64,000 bases of DNA from Paludibacter sp. (lineage in GTDB: Bacteria > Bacteroidota > Bacteroidia > Bacteroidales > Paludibacteraceae), in the NCBI GenBank assembly GCA_028692715.1, contig JAQUWU010000004.1, positions 1-64,000 of the forward strand, in the 5' to 3' direction. The translations under genes and the position numbers were made by a program. Positions 27,812-37,060 of the stretch are shown here, piece after piece. Position 1 is the stretch's first letter; every line of letters starts with the position of its first letter. The notes beneath the pieces were generated by a model. That model was not told the origin of the DNA. It saw nothing but the letters and a program-made list of their open reading frames with translations, and did no database searches.

Positions 27812-29029
27812 ATGATACCTACTTTTGCATGGCGTAATCTTTGGCGTAACAAACTCAGAAGTGCCTTAATAATAGCAGCTTTTACCATTGGAATTTTCGC
27901 AGGAGTTTTTCTTATTGCCTTTATGAGTGGAATGATTAACAGTCGGGTTAATGCAGTAATCGGGACGGAGATGTCGCATATTCAACTGCATAAAAAAGGA
28001 TTTTTAGAGAATAATCAATTCTCAATTCGGTTCGATGTAAGTGATACAATGCTAGGTAAAATTGCTGCAACTCCCCATGTAGTAGCGGTTTCTAAACGTA
28101 TTATTGTGAATTCGATGATTGCTTCTGCCGAAACAGGTATGGGCGTGAAAATCTCAGGAATTGATCCAACAATGGAGAGTAAAGTGACGAACATTCATTC
28201 GAATATTATTGAAGGAAAGTATTTAGATGAAAAAGGTCGAAATCCGGTGTTGATTAGTGAAAGTCTGGCTAAAAAACTTAATGTAAGTCTGAAGAATAAA
28301 ATCGTTATCACTTTACAGGATGTTAATAAAACCATTACTGGAGGAGCATTTCGTATTGTTGGAATTTACCGTACTGAAAATCTGATGTTTGACGATGGGA
28401 ATATTTTTGTCAGAAATGAAGATCTTGCCCGATTGACCGGAATATCAGTAAATGAAGCACATGAAGTGGCGGTTTTGTTGGATAAAAATGATAATACAGA
28501 AGCGGTCACTCAATTATTATCAAATGAGTTTCCAAAACTGGACGTAAAAAACTGGTTGCAATTGAGTCCCGATGCAGGTGCATTAGTAGGAATGATGAAT
28601 CAATACACCTATATTTTTACAGTCATCATTTTACTGGCTTTGTGTTTTGGAATTGTTAACACCATGCTTATGGTGATTATGGAACGAATTCATGAGTTGG
28701 GAATGTTGATGGCAATAGGAATGAAACGGATAAAAGTTTTCGGAATGATTTTACTTGAAACCGTTTTTCTCTCTTTAACGGGTGGAATGTTGGGTATTTT
28801 ACTGGGCTGGTTAGTAACAAATCATTATGAGAAAACCGGAATCGACTTGTATTTCTGGAAAGAAGCATTTGGGCAAATGGGTTTTTCTTCCATGATTTAT
28901 CCTTCCATTGACAATAATGTAATTTTCTATACAGCTGTTATGGTGATAATTGCAGGCGTTTTATCTGCAATTTATCCTGCATACAAAGCCATAAAACTGA
29001 AACCTGTAGAAGCTATCAGAACAATTTAA
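27812..29029 (+). CDS. FtsX/LolC-E-type ABC transporter permease (second subunit)
   Basis: 405 residues, a paralogue of the preceding permease: 'FAWRNLWRNKLRSALIIAAF' before helix 1, a large periplasmic domain, and 'CFGIVNTMLMVIMERIHELGMLMAIGMKR' and 'AIYPAYKAIKLKPVEAIRTI' at the C-terminus. The two share the four-helix plan but differ enough in the periplasmic part to act as an asymmetric LolC/LolE-like pair. It is 20 nt from its neighbours on both sides. Confidence 0.93.
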   Translation: MIPTFAWRNLWRNKLRSALIIAAFTIGIFAGVFLIAFMSGMINSRVNAVIGTEMSHIQLHKKGFLENNQFSIRFDVSDTMLGKIAATPHVVAVSKRIIVNSMIASAETGMGVKISGIDPTMESKVTNIHSNIIEGKYLDEKGRNPVLISESLAKKLNVSLKNKIVITLQDVNKTITGGAFRIVGIYRTENLMFDDGNIFVRNEDLARLTGISVNEAHEVAVLLDKNDNTEAVTQLLSNEFPKLDVKNWLQLSPDAGALVGMMNQYTYIFTVIILLALCFGIVNTMLMVIMERIHELGMLMAIGMKRIKVFGMILLETVFLSLTGGMLGILLGWLVTNHYEKTGIDLYFWKEAFGQMGFSSMIYPSIDNNVIFYTAVMVIIAGVLSAIYPAYKAIKLKPVEAIRTI

Positions 29030-29049
29030 AAAATTAAAAACATAAAGAT

Positions 29050-29733
29050 ATGAGCGTCATTGAAATTAAAGATTTGTATAAAACTTACAACGAGAATTCA
29101 TTGCCCGTAAATGCTGTGAATGGAATTGATCTTAGCATTGAAGAAGGTGAATTTACAGCCATAGTAGGACCTTCAGGTTCAGGAAAAACCACTTTGTTGA
29201 ATATTCTTGGTGGATTAGATGACCCTACAAAGGGTGATATAATGATTGATAATGTGCGTATTAATACACTTTCAGAAAGTCAGAAAACCGATTTTAGAAT
29301 GAAAAATATTGGTTTCGTTTTTCAGGCTTATAATCTTATTCCGGTTTTTACCGCCCGCGAAAATGTGGAATTTATCATGCATTTGCAAGGTCAACCAAAA
29401 TCAGAAAGAACGACACGTGCTAAAGAATTGTTAAAAGCAGTTGGGTTAGAAGACAGAGTGGAAAGTCGTCCTTCAAATCTTTCTGGAGGTCAACAACAAC
29501 GTGTAGCTGTGGCTCGTGCATTAGCTTCGCGACCAAAGTTTATTCTTGCCGATGAACCTACTGCCAATCTGGATTCCAAATCGACAGAAAATCTGCTCGA
29601 TATTATGGAAAAACTGAATGAAGATGAGAATATTACCTTTATTTTTTCAACCCACGATCAACGTGTTGTAAATAAAGCAAAAAGAATAATTACCATTGAA
29701 GATGGAAAAGTGGTTTCGGATGTTAAGAAATAA
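29050..29733 (+). CDS. ABC transporter ATP-binding protein (LolD/MacB type)
   Basis: A 227-residue ATPase with all motifs: Walker A 'GPSGSGKTTLL' (about 38-48), Q-loop 'FVFQAYNLIPVFTARENVE', signature 'LSGGQQQRVAVARAL', Walker B 'FILADEPTANLD' and the H-loop 'FIFSTHD'. The sequence matches the LolD/MacB/FtsE subfamily, fitting the FtsX-type permeases upstream. Its 3' end overlaps the start of the barrel gene, suggesting coupled translation. Confidence 0.95.
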   Translation: MSVIEIKDLYKTYNENSLPVNAVNGIDLSIEEGEFTAIVGPSGSGKTTLLNILGGLDDPTKGDIMIDNVRINTLSESQKTDFRMKNIGFVFQAYNLIPVFTARENVEFIMHLQGQPKSERTTRAKELLKAVGLEDRVESRPSNLSGGQQQRVAVARALASRPKFILADEPTANLDSKSTENLLDIMEKLNEDENITFIFSTHDQRVVNKAKRIITIEDGKVVSDVKK

Positions 29734-30886
29734 AATTAAATGGTTTATATTCTTGTTGTTGATGCTAACACAAGCAATCAAGGCACAGGAATCAACTTCT
29801 TCACAATGGTCGATAAATGGTTATCTGACTAATATGCAAACGTTTATGTTTCAGGATATAAGCAAAGATTGGATGTCAGATAATTTGTTACATAACCGAT
29901 TGAATGTCAAGTGGAACAGTAAGTCAGATATTCTCGGAATTACCTTCGAATTGCGTAACCGTTTGTTGAGTGGAGAATCCATCAAATATATTCCAGATTA
30001 TATTAAAAATACTACTGATGATAAAGGTTGGTTGAACTTATCGGCAAATTTGGCTACCGGAAATTCATATGTTCTGAATTCGAAAATAGATCGTGCTTAT
30101 TTTGATCTTAATCTGGACAAATTTCAAATTCGAGTTGGTCGACAACGGATTAACTGGGGACAATGTATGGTTTGGAATCCAAATGATTTGTTTAATACTT
30201 ATTCGTTTTTCGATTTCGATTATATAGAAAAGCCGGGGAGCGATGCCGTTCGTCTTCAATATTATACCGGTACTACTTCCTCGCTGGAACTGGCAGTAAA
30301 AGCTGATTATCTGAATAGGATTACTGCCGCCGGATTGTATCGTTTTGCTGTTGGAAGTTACGATTTACAATTTTTGGGTGGTTTATTGAACGAAGAAGAT
30401 GTTGTAGTAGGAGCGGGGTGGAGCGGAAATTTAGGTAATGCTTCATTTACCGGAGAATGTTCTTATTTTCACCCAAAAAATCATTTTTCAGACAGTACGG
30501 GAGTTGTGGCAGCTTCTTTAGGCAGCGGTTATACTTTTTCAAATTCGCTGACTTTACAAGCTGAAGTATTGTATAATCCTCAGAAAAACATAACTTTCAA
30601 TCTTTCCGATTATTACAATTTGGATTTATCTGCTAAAAATCTTTCGTTCAGCGATTTGTCTGTTTTGCTTCAGGGAAGTTATCCAATTACTCCACTTTTC
30701 AATGTTTCTTTGGCTGGCATGTATTTCCCGGATATCAAAAGTTATTTTGTAGGACCAACTTTCATTTATTCACTGTCCCAAAATTTGGATTTTTCGTTTC
30801 TAATGCAATCATTTTCAGGGAAATTTTCATCTACAGTAAATCAGAATTATAACTTTGCTTTCCTGAAAATGAAATGGAGTTTTTAG
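29720..30886 (+). CDS. Predicted outer membrane beta-barrel protein of the LolA/ABC operon
   Basis: 388 residues. I place the start at ATG 29720, which gives a clean signal peptide (LRNKIKWFIFLLLMLTQAIKAQ-like) and overlaps the ATPase gene by 14 nt; in-frame ATG 29702 and TTG 29696 are alternatives. The mature part is amphipathic beta strand throughout, with 'IDRAYFDLNLDKFQIRVGRQRINWGQCMVWNPNDLFNTYSFF' in the first third, the GRQxxxWG pattern of DUF1302-like porins, and a terminal aromatic strand ending in F. It would be the outer-membrane terminus of the export route. No closer family is claimed. Confidence 0.8.
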   Translation: MLRNKIKWFIFLLLMLTQAIKAQESTSSQWSINGYLTNMQTFMFQDISKDWMSDNLLHNRLNVKWNSKSDILGITFELRNRLLSGESIKYIPDYIKNTTDDKGWLNLSANLATGNSYVLNSKIDRAYFDLNLDKFQIRVGRQRINWGQCMVWNPNDLFNTYSFFDFDYIEKPGSDAVRLQYYTGTTSSLELAVKADYLNRITAAGLYRFAVGSYDLQFLGGLLNEEDVVVGAGWSGNLGNASFTGECSYFHPKNHFSDSTGVVAASLGSGYTFSNSLTLQAEVLYNPQKNITFNLSDYYNLDLSAKNLSFSDLSVLLQGSYPITPLFNVSLAGMYFPDIKSYFVGPTFIYSLSQNLDFSFLMQSFSGKFSSTVNQNYNFAFLKMKWSF

Positions 30887-31219
30887 GAAAAAATATAATC
30901 AGAAGAAAAAATCAGCACAATTTTCTTTATTCTGTACCCTTTGTTTTCTGTTGGGTTATTTTCAATATTTTTTTCATAAATAAAACAAAAATTGCTAAAG
31001 CTGTTTTACTTCCTTCGCCCAATAGACCGGTGCGGAAATGCACGCTTCGATGGTCTCCACCAACCCATGCACCAAAGAGATGCAATTTTTGAAGTTCATG
31101 CTTCCGAAGATATTGACAATCTGGCAGCCTTGGTTGTTTAATGACTTTTTTACCCGCTGAAAAACAAGTACCTTTGTGACTTGATTCTCACTACATAGAT
31201 TCTATAAAAAACTTTACAA
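30887..31219. other. 333-nt gap holding a gene relic
   Basis: Apart from the penicillin-binding-protein relic listed separately, it shows only AT-rich sequence. I see no terminator directly after the barrel gene and no full promoter for the helicase gene. Confidence 0.6.
30927..31090 (-). pseudogene. Relic of a PBP1A C-terminal transpeptidase segment
   Basis: Read on the minus strand, 31073 to 30960 encodes 'GAWVGGDHRSVHF' and 'RTGLLGEGSKTALAIF', then 'LFMKKILK'. It matches the C-terminal part of the intact penicillin-binding protein encoded at 32838-35246 at 31 of 38 residues. The resemblance stops abruptly at both ends and the frame closes with TAA at 30927-30929. No other part of the gene is present, and the relic has no start. 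It lies in the same orientation as the intact gene, with the helicase gene between them. Confidence 0.85.
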
Positions 31220-32611
31220 ATGACTTTTTCAGACTTAGGAATTAACGACAATATCATTCAGGCACTTGAGGGAAATAAAATTTCTAAACCCACTGATATT
31301 CAACTTCAGGCCATACCTCACATACTAAAACACAACACAGATTTAGTGGCTGTGGCACAAACAGGAACGGGTAAAACTGCCGCTTTTTGCTTGCCCATTC
31401 TTCAAACGATTGATCCAAATCTTCCAAAAATTCAAGCTTTGGTACTCGTACCTACTCGTGAATTAGGCCAGCAGGTGGCGCGCGAATTTTTCCTTTTTTC
31501 GAAATATTTGTCGCGTGTGTTTGCAGAGGCTGTTTATGGTGGTGCACCTATCGAAGACCAGATTCAGAAACTCAAACGTGCCACGCATGTGGTGGTGGCA
31601 ACTCCCGGACGTTTATTAGATTTACTCGACCGTGATGCGTTGAGCCTTGCCGATTTGAAATATTTGGTATTGGATGAAGCCGACGAGATGATGAATATGG
31701 GTTTTAAAACAGAAATTGACAACATTCTGAAATTTTGTAAAAAAGACATTACAAAAATGCTTTTTACAGCTACTATGCCAACTGACGTAAAACAAATAAT
31801 ACGTGACAATTTACGATCTGATTTTGTTGAAATACGTATCAATGCTGAAGAATTTGTAAATCAGAAAATTGAGCATCAATACCTGATTTATAAACAAGGA
31901 CAGAAACTGGAATACCTGAAAGCTTTCTTGTTGGAACGAAAAGATCAGCGTGGCATTGCATTTTGCCGGACAAAAATTGCTGCCAAACGTTTGGCAAAAC
32001 AGCTGGCTGGTTTCGAAGTAACAGCCGATGCCTTGCACGGAAACCTGAACCAGGAGATGCGCGACAAAGTGATGCGCGGATTTAAAAAAGACAGAATTAA
32101 TTTACTTGTTGCTACCGATATTGCTGCTAGGGGAATTGATGTAAAAGACCTTGATTACATAGTTCATTACCATTTACCCGAAAAATCGGAACACTACACA
32201 CACCGCAGTGGACGTACTGCTCGTGCAGGAAAATCAGGAGTGTCAGTTTGTTTCGTGAAAACAGAGGAAATGGAGGACATCAAAACATTGGAATCGGATT
32301 TGAAAATTCAATTTTCTGAGTTAAATATCCAACTAATACCAGAAAAACCAAGTGCTTCGGTTAGCATTTATACCAATATCGGATTTGCACAAGGTTTTAC
32401 GAAAGGCAATTTACGTGAATTTTTGGTGGAAGAGGCTGGTCTGAATATGGATGACATCCAGAATATCGTGGTGGAAGACAATCGCTCGTCCTTTGATGTC
32501 CCACAAAAATACGAACAACAAATCTATATTAATTTGAAAGGATTTAAACTCTCTCACCGGAATTTAAAATTCAGTTTGGATGCTGAAAAAAGCAAGCGAA
32601 ATATATTTTAA
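31220..32611 (+). CDS. DEAD-box ATP-dependent RNA helicase with DbpA-type RNA-binding tail
   Basis: 463 residues with the full helicase core: Q motif 'KPTDIQLQAIPHIL', Walker A 'AQTGTGKTAAF', 'PTRELGQQV', 'TPGRLLDLL', 'VLDEADEM', 'LFTATMP', 'DIAARGIDVKDLDYIVHY' and 'HRSGRTARAGKSG'. Residues about 385-455 form a DbpA/CsdA-like RRM ('VSIYTNIGFAQGFTKGNLREF'). It remodels RNA in ribosome assembly or decay. Monocistronic: the next gene is convergent. Confidence 0.94.
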   Translation: MTFSDLGINDNIIQALEGNKISKPTDIQLQAIPHILKHNTDLVAVAQTGTGKTAAFCLPILQTIDPNLPKIQALVLVPTRELGQQVAREFFLFSKYLSRVFAEAVYGGAPIEDQIQKLKRATHVVVATPGRLLDLLDRDALSLADLKYLVLDEADEMMNMGFKTEIDNILKFCKKDITKMLFTATMPTDVKQIIRDNLRSDFVEIRINAEEFVNQKIEHQYLIYKQGQKLEYLKAFLLERKDQRGIAFCRTKIAAKRLAKQLAGFEVTADALHGNLNQEMRDKVMRGFKKDRINLLVATDIAARGIDVKDLDYIVHYHLPEKSEHYTHRSGRTARAGKSGVSVCFVKTEEMEDIKTLESDLKIQFSELNIQLIPEKPSASVSIYTNIGFAQGFTKGNLREFLVEEAGLNMDDIQNIVVEDNRSSFDVPQKYEQQIYINLKGFKLSHRNLKFSLDAEKSKRNIF

Positions 32612-32762
32612 TGATTCAATTCAATTAATAAATAACGTGACTACTCAGCACTTCAAGAAGTACTTCATTTGACGTTTTAAGGGAAATTACAGAGTAGAAA
32701 AATGTAATTTTCACAGAAAAACAACCAAATAAAGCGCCTAAATGATGATTGTCGCTCCAGAA

Positions 32763-32816
32763 CTCCCCCTTTAGGTGTTTACCTCCTGACGTAGGAGGGA
32801 GGGGTTGGGGGGCTGA
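32763..32816. repeat. GC-rich junction repeat near the PBP1A stop
   Basis: A compound element with CCCCCTTTAGG, then a CCTCC...GGAGG hairpin and GGGGTTGGGG, in the 226-nt gap between convergent helicase and PBP1A genes. It begins about 21 nt beyond the PBP1A stop and is related to the repeats in the nuo operon. Confidence 0.65.
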
Positions 32817-32837
32817 GTAGTTAATAAATAACTCTTT

Positions 32838-35246
32838 TTATTCTACAACATTCATTTTGTTTTCAGTTGGTGCAACTTCAATACTTTCCTCTAAATCAAT
32901 AGATGAGGAGTCAACAGACGTAGTATCAGGTTTAATATAAGTATGACAGCCATACGGTCTGGAAATAGGTTCTTTAGGTTTTGCCGGGAATTTTCCACGA
33001 TATTGTTTCAGATTTTCGTCTTTCAATACTTTTTCCATAAACAATCCGAATATCGGTAGAGCGGTTTTACTCCCTTCACCTAGTTGTCCTGTCCGGAAAT
33101 GGACACTGCGTTGTTCTCCACCGACCCAGGCACCACCAACCAGATTTTTGGTTACACCCACAAACCATGCATCCGAATGATTGGACGACGTTCCGGTTTT
33201 ACCTCCAAAATCTGTATTATAACGGAATAAATCCCATTCCCACAAAGCCTGAGTGGTAGCTCCGGGTTCGGTCATTCCACCTTTTAATAATTCGGTCACC
33301 AACCAAGCATCTTCGTAAGGTATCACCCTTTTCTGTGTTGTATTTGGTTGATAAATAATTTTTCCATCCTTATCTTCGATACGGGTAACCAAAATCGGTT
33401 CGTGTTGAACACCTTCATTTACTATTGTTCCAAATGAGTTGACCAGTTCCAGTAATGATACATCTGAAGAACCTAAACAGATTGATGGTTGATTTTCCAG
33501 TTTCGTTTTTATTCCCAATAAATAAGCATATTTGATTATTTCATTTATGCCTACTTTTTCAGCCAATTGTACGGCAACAGTGTTTACCGACCTGCCGAAT
33601 GCATGTTTCAATGTCATGGTTGTACCTGTGAAAACACCGTTTGCATTATGTGGGCTCCAGCTTTTTTTCTCACCTTTTTCCACATAATCCCATGTAACAC
33701 GTTTGTCGGTCATCATATCACAAGGCGACATACCACTCATTATAGCTGCTGTGTACACAAAAAGTTTAAATGTTGATCCTGGCTGACGTTTGGCTTGTGC
33801 CACTTTATCGTATTGCCAGAATTTGAAATTGATATCACCTACCCATGCTTTTACATTTCCTGTTTCAGGTTCCATTGCCACAAAACTAGTGTGCAGAAAA
33901 TGGTTCATATATCGGATAGAATCCATAGTACTCAGTGTAGTATCTTTTTCAATTAAATCATAATCAAAAACCTTTGTTCTATGAGGCAAATTCATATATT
34001 TGTCAATGGAATCAACATTATTATTAAATCGGTTGCTCAAGGTTGAATAATATTTTGTTCGTTTTGCAATATCTTCCACAAAGTTGACAATGTCTTTATG
34101 ATTTTCATCTTGCCAGGGGTTTTGTCCCCGCCAGTGATCAAAAAACTTACGTTGAAGTGACCGCATTTGTTTATTCACAGCTTCTTCGGCATATTTTTGC
34201 ATGCGCGAATCGATAGTCACATAAATTTTCAATCCATCTGAATAAATGTCATAACCATTTTGCTCTTCCCAATCTTTCAGGTATTTATCCAAATATGCAC
34301 GGAAATGCAAAGCGTCACCATCGTACGACTGTTCCATACTGTAATTTAATTTGATAGGAATTTCTTTCAACGAATCACATTCGTGCTGCGTAATTATATT
34401 GTGAACAACCAGATTTTCAAGAACAATATCTCTCCGTTCTTTTGAGCGTTTAGGGTGGGAAATAGGGCTATAAGTAGTTGTAGCTTTGAGCAAACCAACT
34501 AATGTGGCCGATTGTTCGTAATTTAATTTTGCAGGAGTAGTTTTGAAGAATGTCTTTGAAGCTGTATAAATTCCGAATGAATTACTTCCAAAATCAACCG
34601 TATTCAGGTACATGGTTAGAATATCCTGTTTAGTATAGAAAATTTCAATTTCAATAGCTATAGTCCATTCTTTTGTTTTGCTGATAATGAGTTTTAAACC
34701 GGGAATATATCCAAATAAACCTGTAGAATACTGGTTCCTGGTTTTATACATGTTTTTTACCAATTGTTGAGTGATGGTACTTGCACCACGACTTTTACCT
34801 TTGGTCATATCTTTTAAAGCGGCAAAAACAGCCTGAAAATCGATGCCAAAATGTTTGTAAAACCGTTCGTCTTCAGTGGAAATAAGTGTTTCAATAAGTT
34901 TAGGCGAGATTTCTTCGAATGTAACAGGCGTACGGTTTTCATGGAAATATTTTCCCAACACTTTACCGTCCGAAGTATAAATTACGGATGCAACACTTTG
35001 ATTTGGATTGCTGATACTACTTAATCCGGGAGATTTTCCGAATAACCATAAAAAATTTATATCAACTAAAAAAAGATAAAGAATAAATAAAACGAATGTC
35101 GTAACAAAGGCATTGGCAATTTTACGATACCATACCAATCCTTTAAATCGGGTAAGTCGAGCTTTGCGCCAGTTGATGAACTTTTTTAAATAGCGTTTAA
35201 TAAAATCAATAATAAAATGATAGAGACTTACTAATTTATTCCACAT
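32838..35246 (-). CDS. Class A penicillin-binding protein (PBP1A type)
   Basis: An 802-residue bifunctional peptidoglycan synthase anchored by one N-terminal helix (about 48-70). The GT51 glycosyltransferase domain (about 90-290) carries 'STEDERFYKHFG' and 'GASTITQQLVKNMY'. The transpeptidase domain (about 430-740) has the SxxK nucleophile box in 'QPGSTFKLF', 'GRSVNTVAV' (SxN) and 'GGKTGTSSNHSDAWF' (KTG). It polymerises and cross-links glycan strands in the periplasm. A TAACTTTG -7-like box lies 23-30 nt upstream of the ATG (35269-35276). A partial relic of a second copy lies 1.7 kb away. Confidence 0.96.
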   Translation of the reverse strand: MWNKLVSLYHFIIDFIKRYLKKFINWRKARLTRFKGLVWYRKIANAFVTTFVLFILYLFLVDINFLWLFGKSPGLSSISNPNQSVASVIYTSDGKVLGKYFHENRTPVTFEEISPKLIETLISTEDERFYKHFGIDFQAVFAALKDMTKGKSRGASTITQQLVKNMYKTRNQYSTGLFGYIPGLKLIISKTKEWTIAIEIEIFYTKQDILTMYLNTVDFGSNSFGIYTASKTFFKTTPAKLNYEQSATLVGLLKATTTYSPISHPKRSKERRDIVLENLVVHNIITQHECDSLKEIPIKLNYSMEQSYDGDALHFRAYLDKYLKDWEEQNGYDIYSDGLKIYVTIDSRMQKYAEEAVNKQMRSLQRKFFDHWRGQNPWQDENHKDIVNFVEDIAKRTKYYSTLSNRFNNNVDSIDKYMNLPHRTKVFDYDLIEKDTTLSTMDSIRYMNHFLHTSFVAMEPETGNVKAWVGDINFKFWQYDKVAQAKRQPGSTFKLFVYTAAIMSGMSPCDMMTDKRVTWDYVEKGEKKSWSPHNANGVFTGTTMTLKHAFGRSVNTVAVQLAEKVGINEIIKYAYLLGIKTKLENQPSICLGSSDVSLLELVNSFGTIVNEGVQHEPILVTRIEDKDGKIIYQPNTTQKRVIPYEDAWLVTELLKGGMTEPGATTQALWEWDLFRYNTDFGGKTGTSSNHSDAWFVGVTKNLVGGAWVGGEQRSVHFRTGQLGEGSKTALPIFGLFMEKVLKDENLKQYRGKFPAKPKEPISRPYGCHTYIKPDTTSVDSSSIDLEESIEVAPTENKMNVVE

Positions 35247-35439
35247 ATTTGTACTTTGAATTTTGCTGCAAAGTTACTGCAAAAGATTGAATATTACTCG
35301 TATTCTATTAAATGCTATAGCTTTTTCAACACGAACTTGTAAAATTGTTTCTTGAGAACAGCGGTTTTGTCTTAAAAGTTAATTCTGAAATTTTATTGAG
35401 ACAGAAATTTGATGTTTTAACCTGTAATATTAATTGAAA

Positions 35440-35469
35440 ACCCGCTTCAAGCTAAAACTTACAGCGGGT
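35440..35469 (-). terminator. Terminator at the end of the nuo operon
   Basis: ACCCGCT (35440-35446) pairs with AGCGGGT (35463-35469). In nuo sense the stem is followed by TTTTC, and on the other strand by a T-run, so it could work in both directions. It lies 50 nt after the nuoN stop. The rest of the 273-nt gap is plain AT-rich sequence. Confidence 0.65.
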
Positions 35470-35519
35470 CTTGTTTTTTTTATAAGTTCCATTTACCAAC
35501 AGATAGTAGGGATTAGAAG

Positions 35520-36941
35520 TTACATTCCAAAACTAAATGAAGCAATCTGAGTATAGAATGTACTTACTAATCCAATAATTAAAATACCTGCAGTACAAAT
35601 AACTAAACTTAGTTTTACCGGGAAGTCACTACTAATCTGTTCAATCGGTTGTTCGTTTTTATTGAGGAACATCGCTTTGATAACTAATAAGTAATAATAC
35701 AATGAAATGATCGTATTTAGTAAAGCAATAAATACTAAGACATAATATCCTTCGGCAGCAGCAGCTGAAAATATAAAGAATTTACTGAAGAATCCGGCAA
35801 ATGGAGGAATCCCGGCCAACGAGAATAATGCTAACATCATGACGAAACTCAACTTTGGATTTGTTTGATATAATCCATTGTAATCATACATTTCTACTTT
35901 TCCTGAACGGTTTTCGATGACAGATATTACTCCGAATGCAGCTAAATTCGAGAACATATAGACTAAAACGTAATATACCAGCGAAGCCATTCCTAAAGCA
36001 CTTCCACTTATAATTGCAAGTAAAATGTAACCTGCCTGTGAAATAGATGAAAAGGCAAGAAAACGTTTCAGATTTTGCTGACGGATGGCAAAAATATTTG
36101 CGACAGTAATACTTACAATAGCTAGTCCGTATAAAATTGGTTGCCATGATGTTGCCAGATTCCCAAATACTTTAATTAATAAAGTGAACAAAACAAATAC
36201 TGCTGAACCCTTTGAAATAACTGAAAGATAAGAAGTTATATTTGTTTGGGCACCTTCGTAAACGTCCGGAGTCCATAAGTGGAAAGGTACAAGCGATATT
36301 TTGAAAAACAAACCAACAACAAAAAAGACGAACGCCATTATTTGGAGGGGAGTGCCTGTGATTAAAGTGGCTAAATCCGAGAAATATAGTGTTCCGGTTG
36401 ATCCGTAAATCAAGGACATTCCGAACAAGGATATACTTGATGCAAAAACAGCTGAAAGAATATATTTTGCACCAGCTTCAGCCGATTTATGTTTGTATTT
36501 TTCAAATGCAACCAATGTAGCCATTGGAATAGAAGCCATTTCGAGTCCAATAAAGAACATTAAAAAGTTACCGGAAGATATCATGAAGTACATACCTAAT
36601 AGGGTGGAAAGAGTCAGAAAATAAAACTCACCACGCTTAATGCGGTTGTCATCTTCATTCAGAAATTTATGAGCTTGAAGAAATACTATCAATGTTCCGA
36701 CATTCAGTATCCCTTTTATAATACTGTGCATTGGGAAGTAATGATACATTCCACCAGCAACTTCGAAAGTGTCCACCGGAATAATATTCAGGGCTGTATG
36801 TACTGCGAATAGAATCAATGAGATAGGTTGAAAATATTTCAACAACTTTTCTCCCGCAAATATGTCATAAATCAATAGAAAAATCATCACTGCCAATAGA
36901 GAAAATTCTTCACGCATTTGTAAAAATCCAATGTAATCCAT
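35520..36941 (-). CDS. nuoN: NADH-quinone oxidoreductase subunit N
   Basis: A 473-residue Mrp-type antiporter-like membrane subunit of complex I with about 14 helices. Signatures are '[25 protein letters not shown]' (conserved Glu of helix 5), '[20 protein letters not shown]' (proton-path Lys/His region) and '[20 protein letters not shown]'. It is the last gene of the nuo operon, followed by a terminator. It pumps protons with NuoL and NuoM. Confidence 0.96.
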   Translation of the reverse strand: MDYIGFLQMREEFSLLAVMIFLLIYDIFAGEKLLKYFQPISLILFAVHTALNIIPVDTFEVAGGMYHYFPMHSIIKGILNVGTLIVFLQAHKFLNEDDNRIKRGEFYFLTLSTLLGMYFMISSGNFLMFFIGLEMASIPMATLVAFEKYKHKSAEAGAKYILSAVFASSISLFGMSLIYGSTGTLYFSDLATLITGTPLQIMAFVFFVVGLFFKISLVPFHLWTPDVYEGAQTNITSYLSVISKGSAVFVLFTLLIKVFGNLATSWQPILYGLAIVSITVANIFAIRQQNLKRFLAFSSISQAGYILLAIISGSALGMASLVYYVLVYMFSNLAAFGVISVIENRSGKVEMYDYNGLYQTNPKLSFVMMLALFSLAGIPPFAGFFSKFFIFSAAAAEGYYVLVFIALLNTIISLYYYLLVIKAMFLNKNEQPIEQISSDFPVKLSLVICTAGILIIGLVSTFYTQIASFSFGM

Positions 36942-37026
36942 TCTATTTTTTTTTTAGCCCAAAACCCACGAAGGAGGCTTTTATTAATATGTTTTTAATA
37001 TCAAATATAAATATTTTGTTTTATCA

Positions 37027-37058
37027 CTCCCTCTCCTTTGGAGAGGGTTGGGGTGAGG
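37027..37058 (-). repeat. Junction repeat family B after nuoM
   Basis: CTCTCC TTT GGAGAG hairpin with a GGGTTGGGGTGAGG arm. In nuo sense it starts 2 nt after the nuoM stop codon with CCTCACCCCAACCC. Confidence 0.8.
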
Positions 37059-37060
37059 TA

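Noticed and set aside
32613-32837. Small gene between the helicase and PBP1A
   Set aside because: The gap contains a GC-rich repeat and AT-rich flanks but no convincing frame with a start signal.
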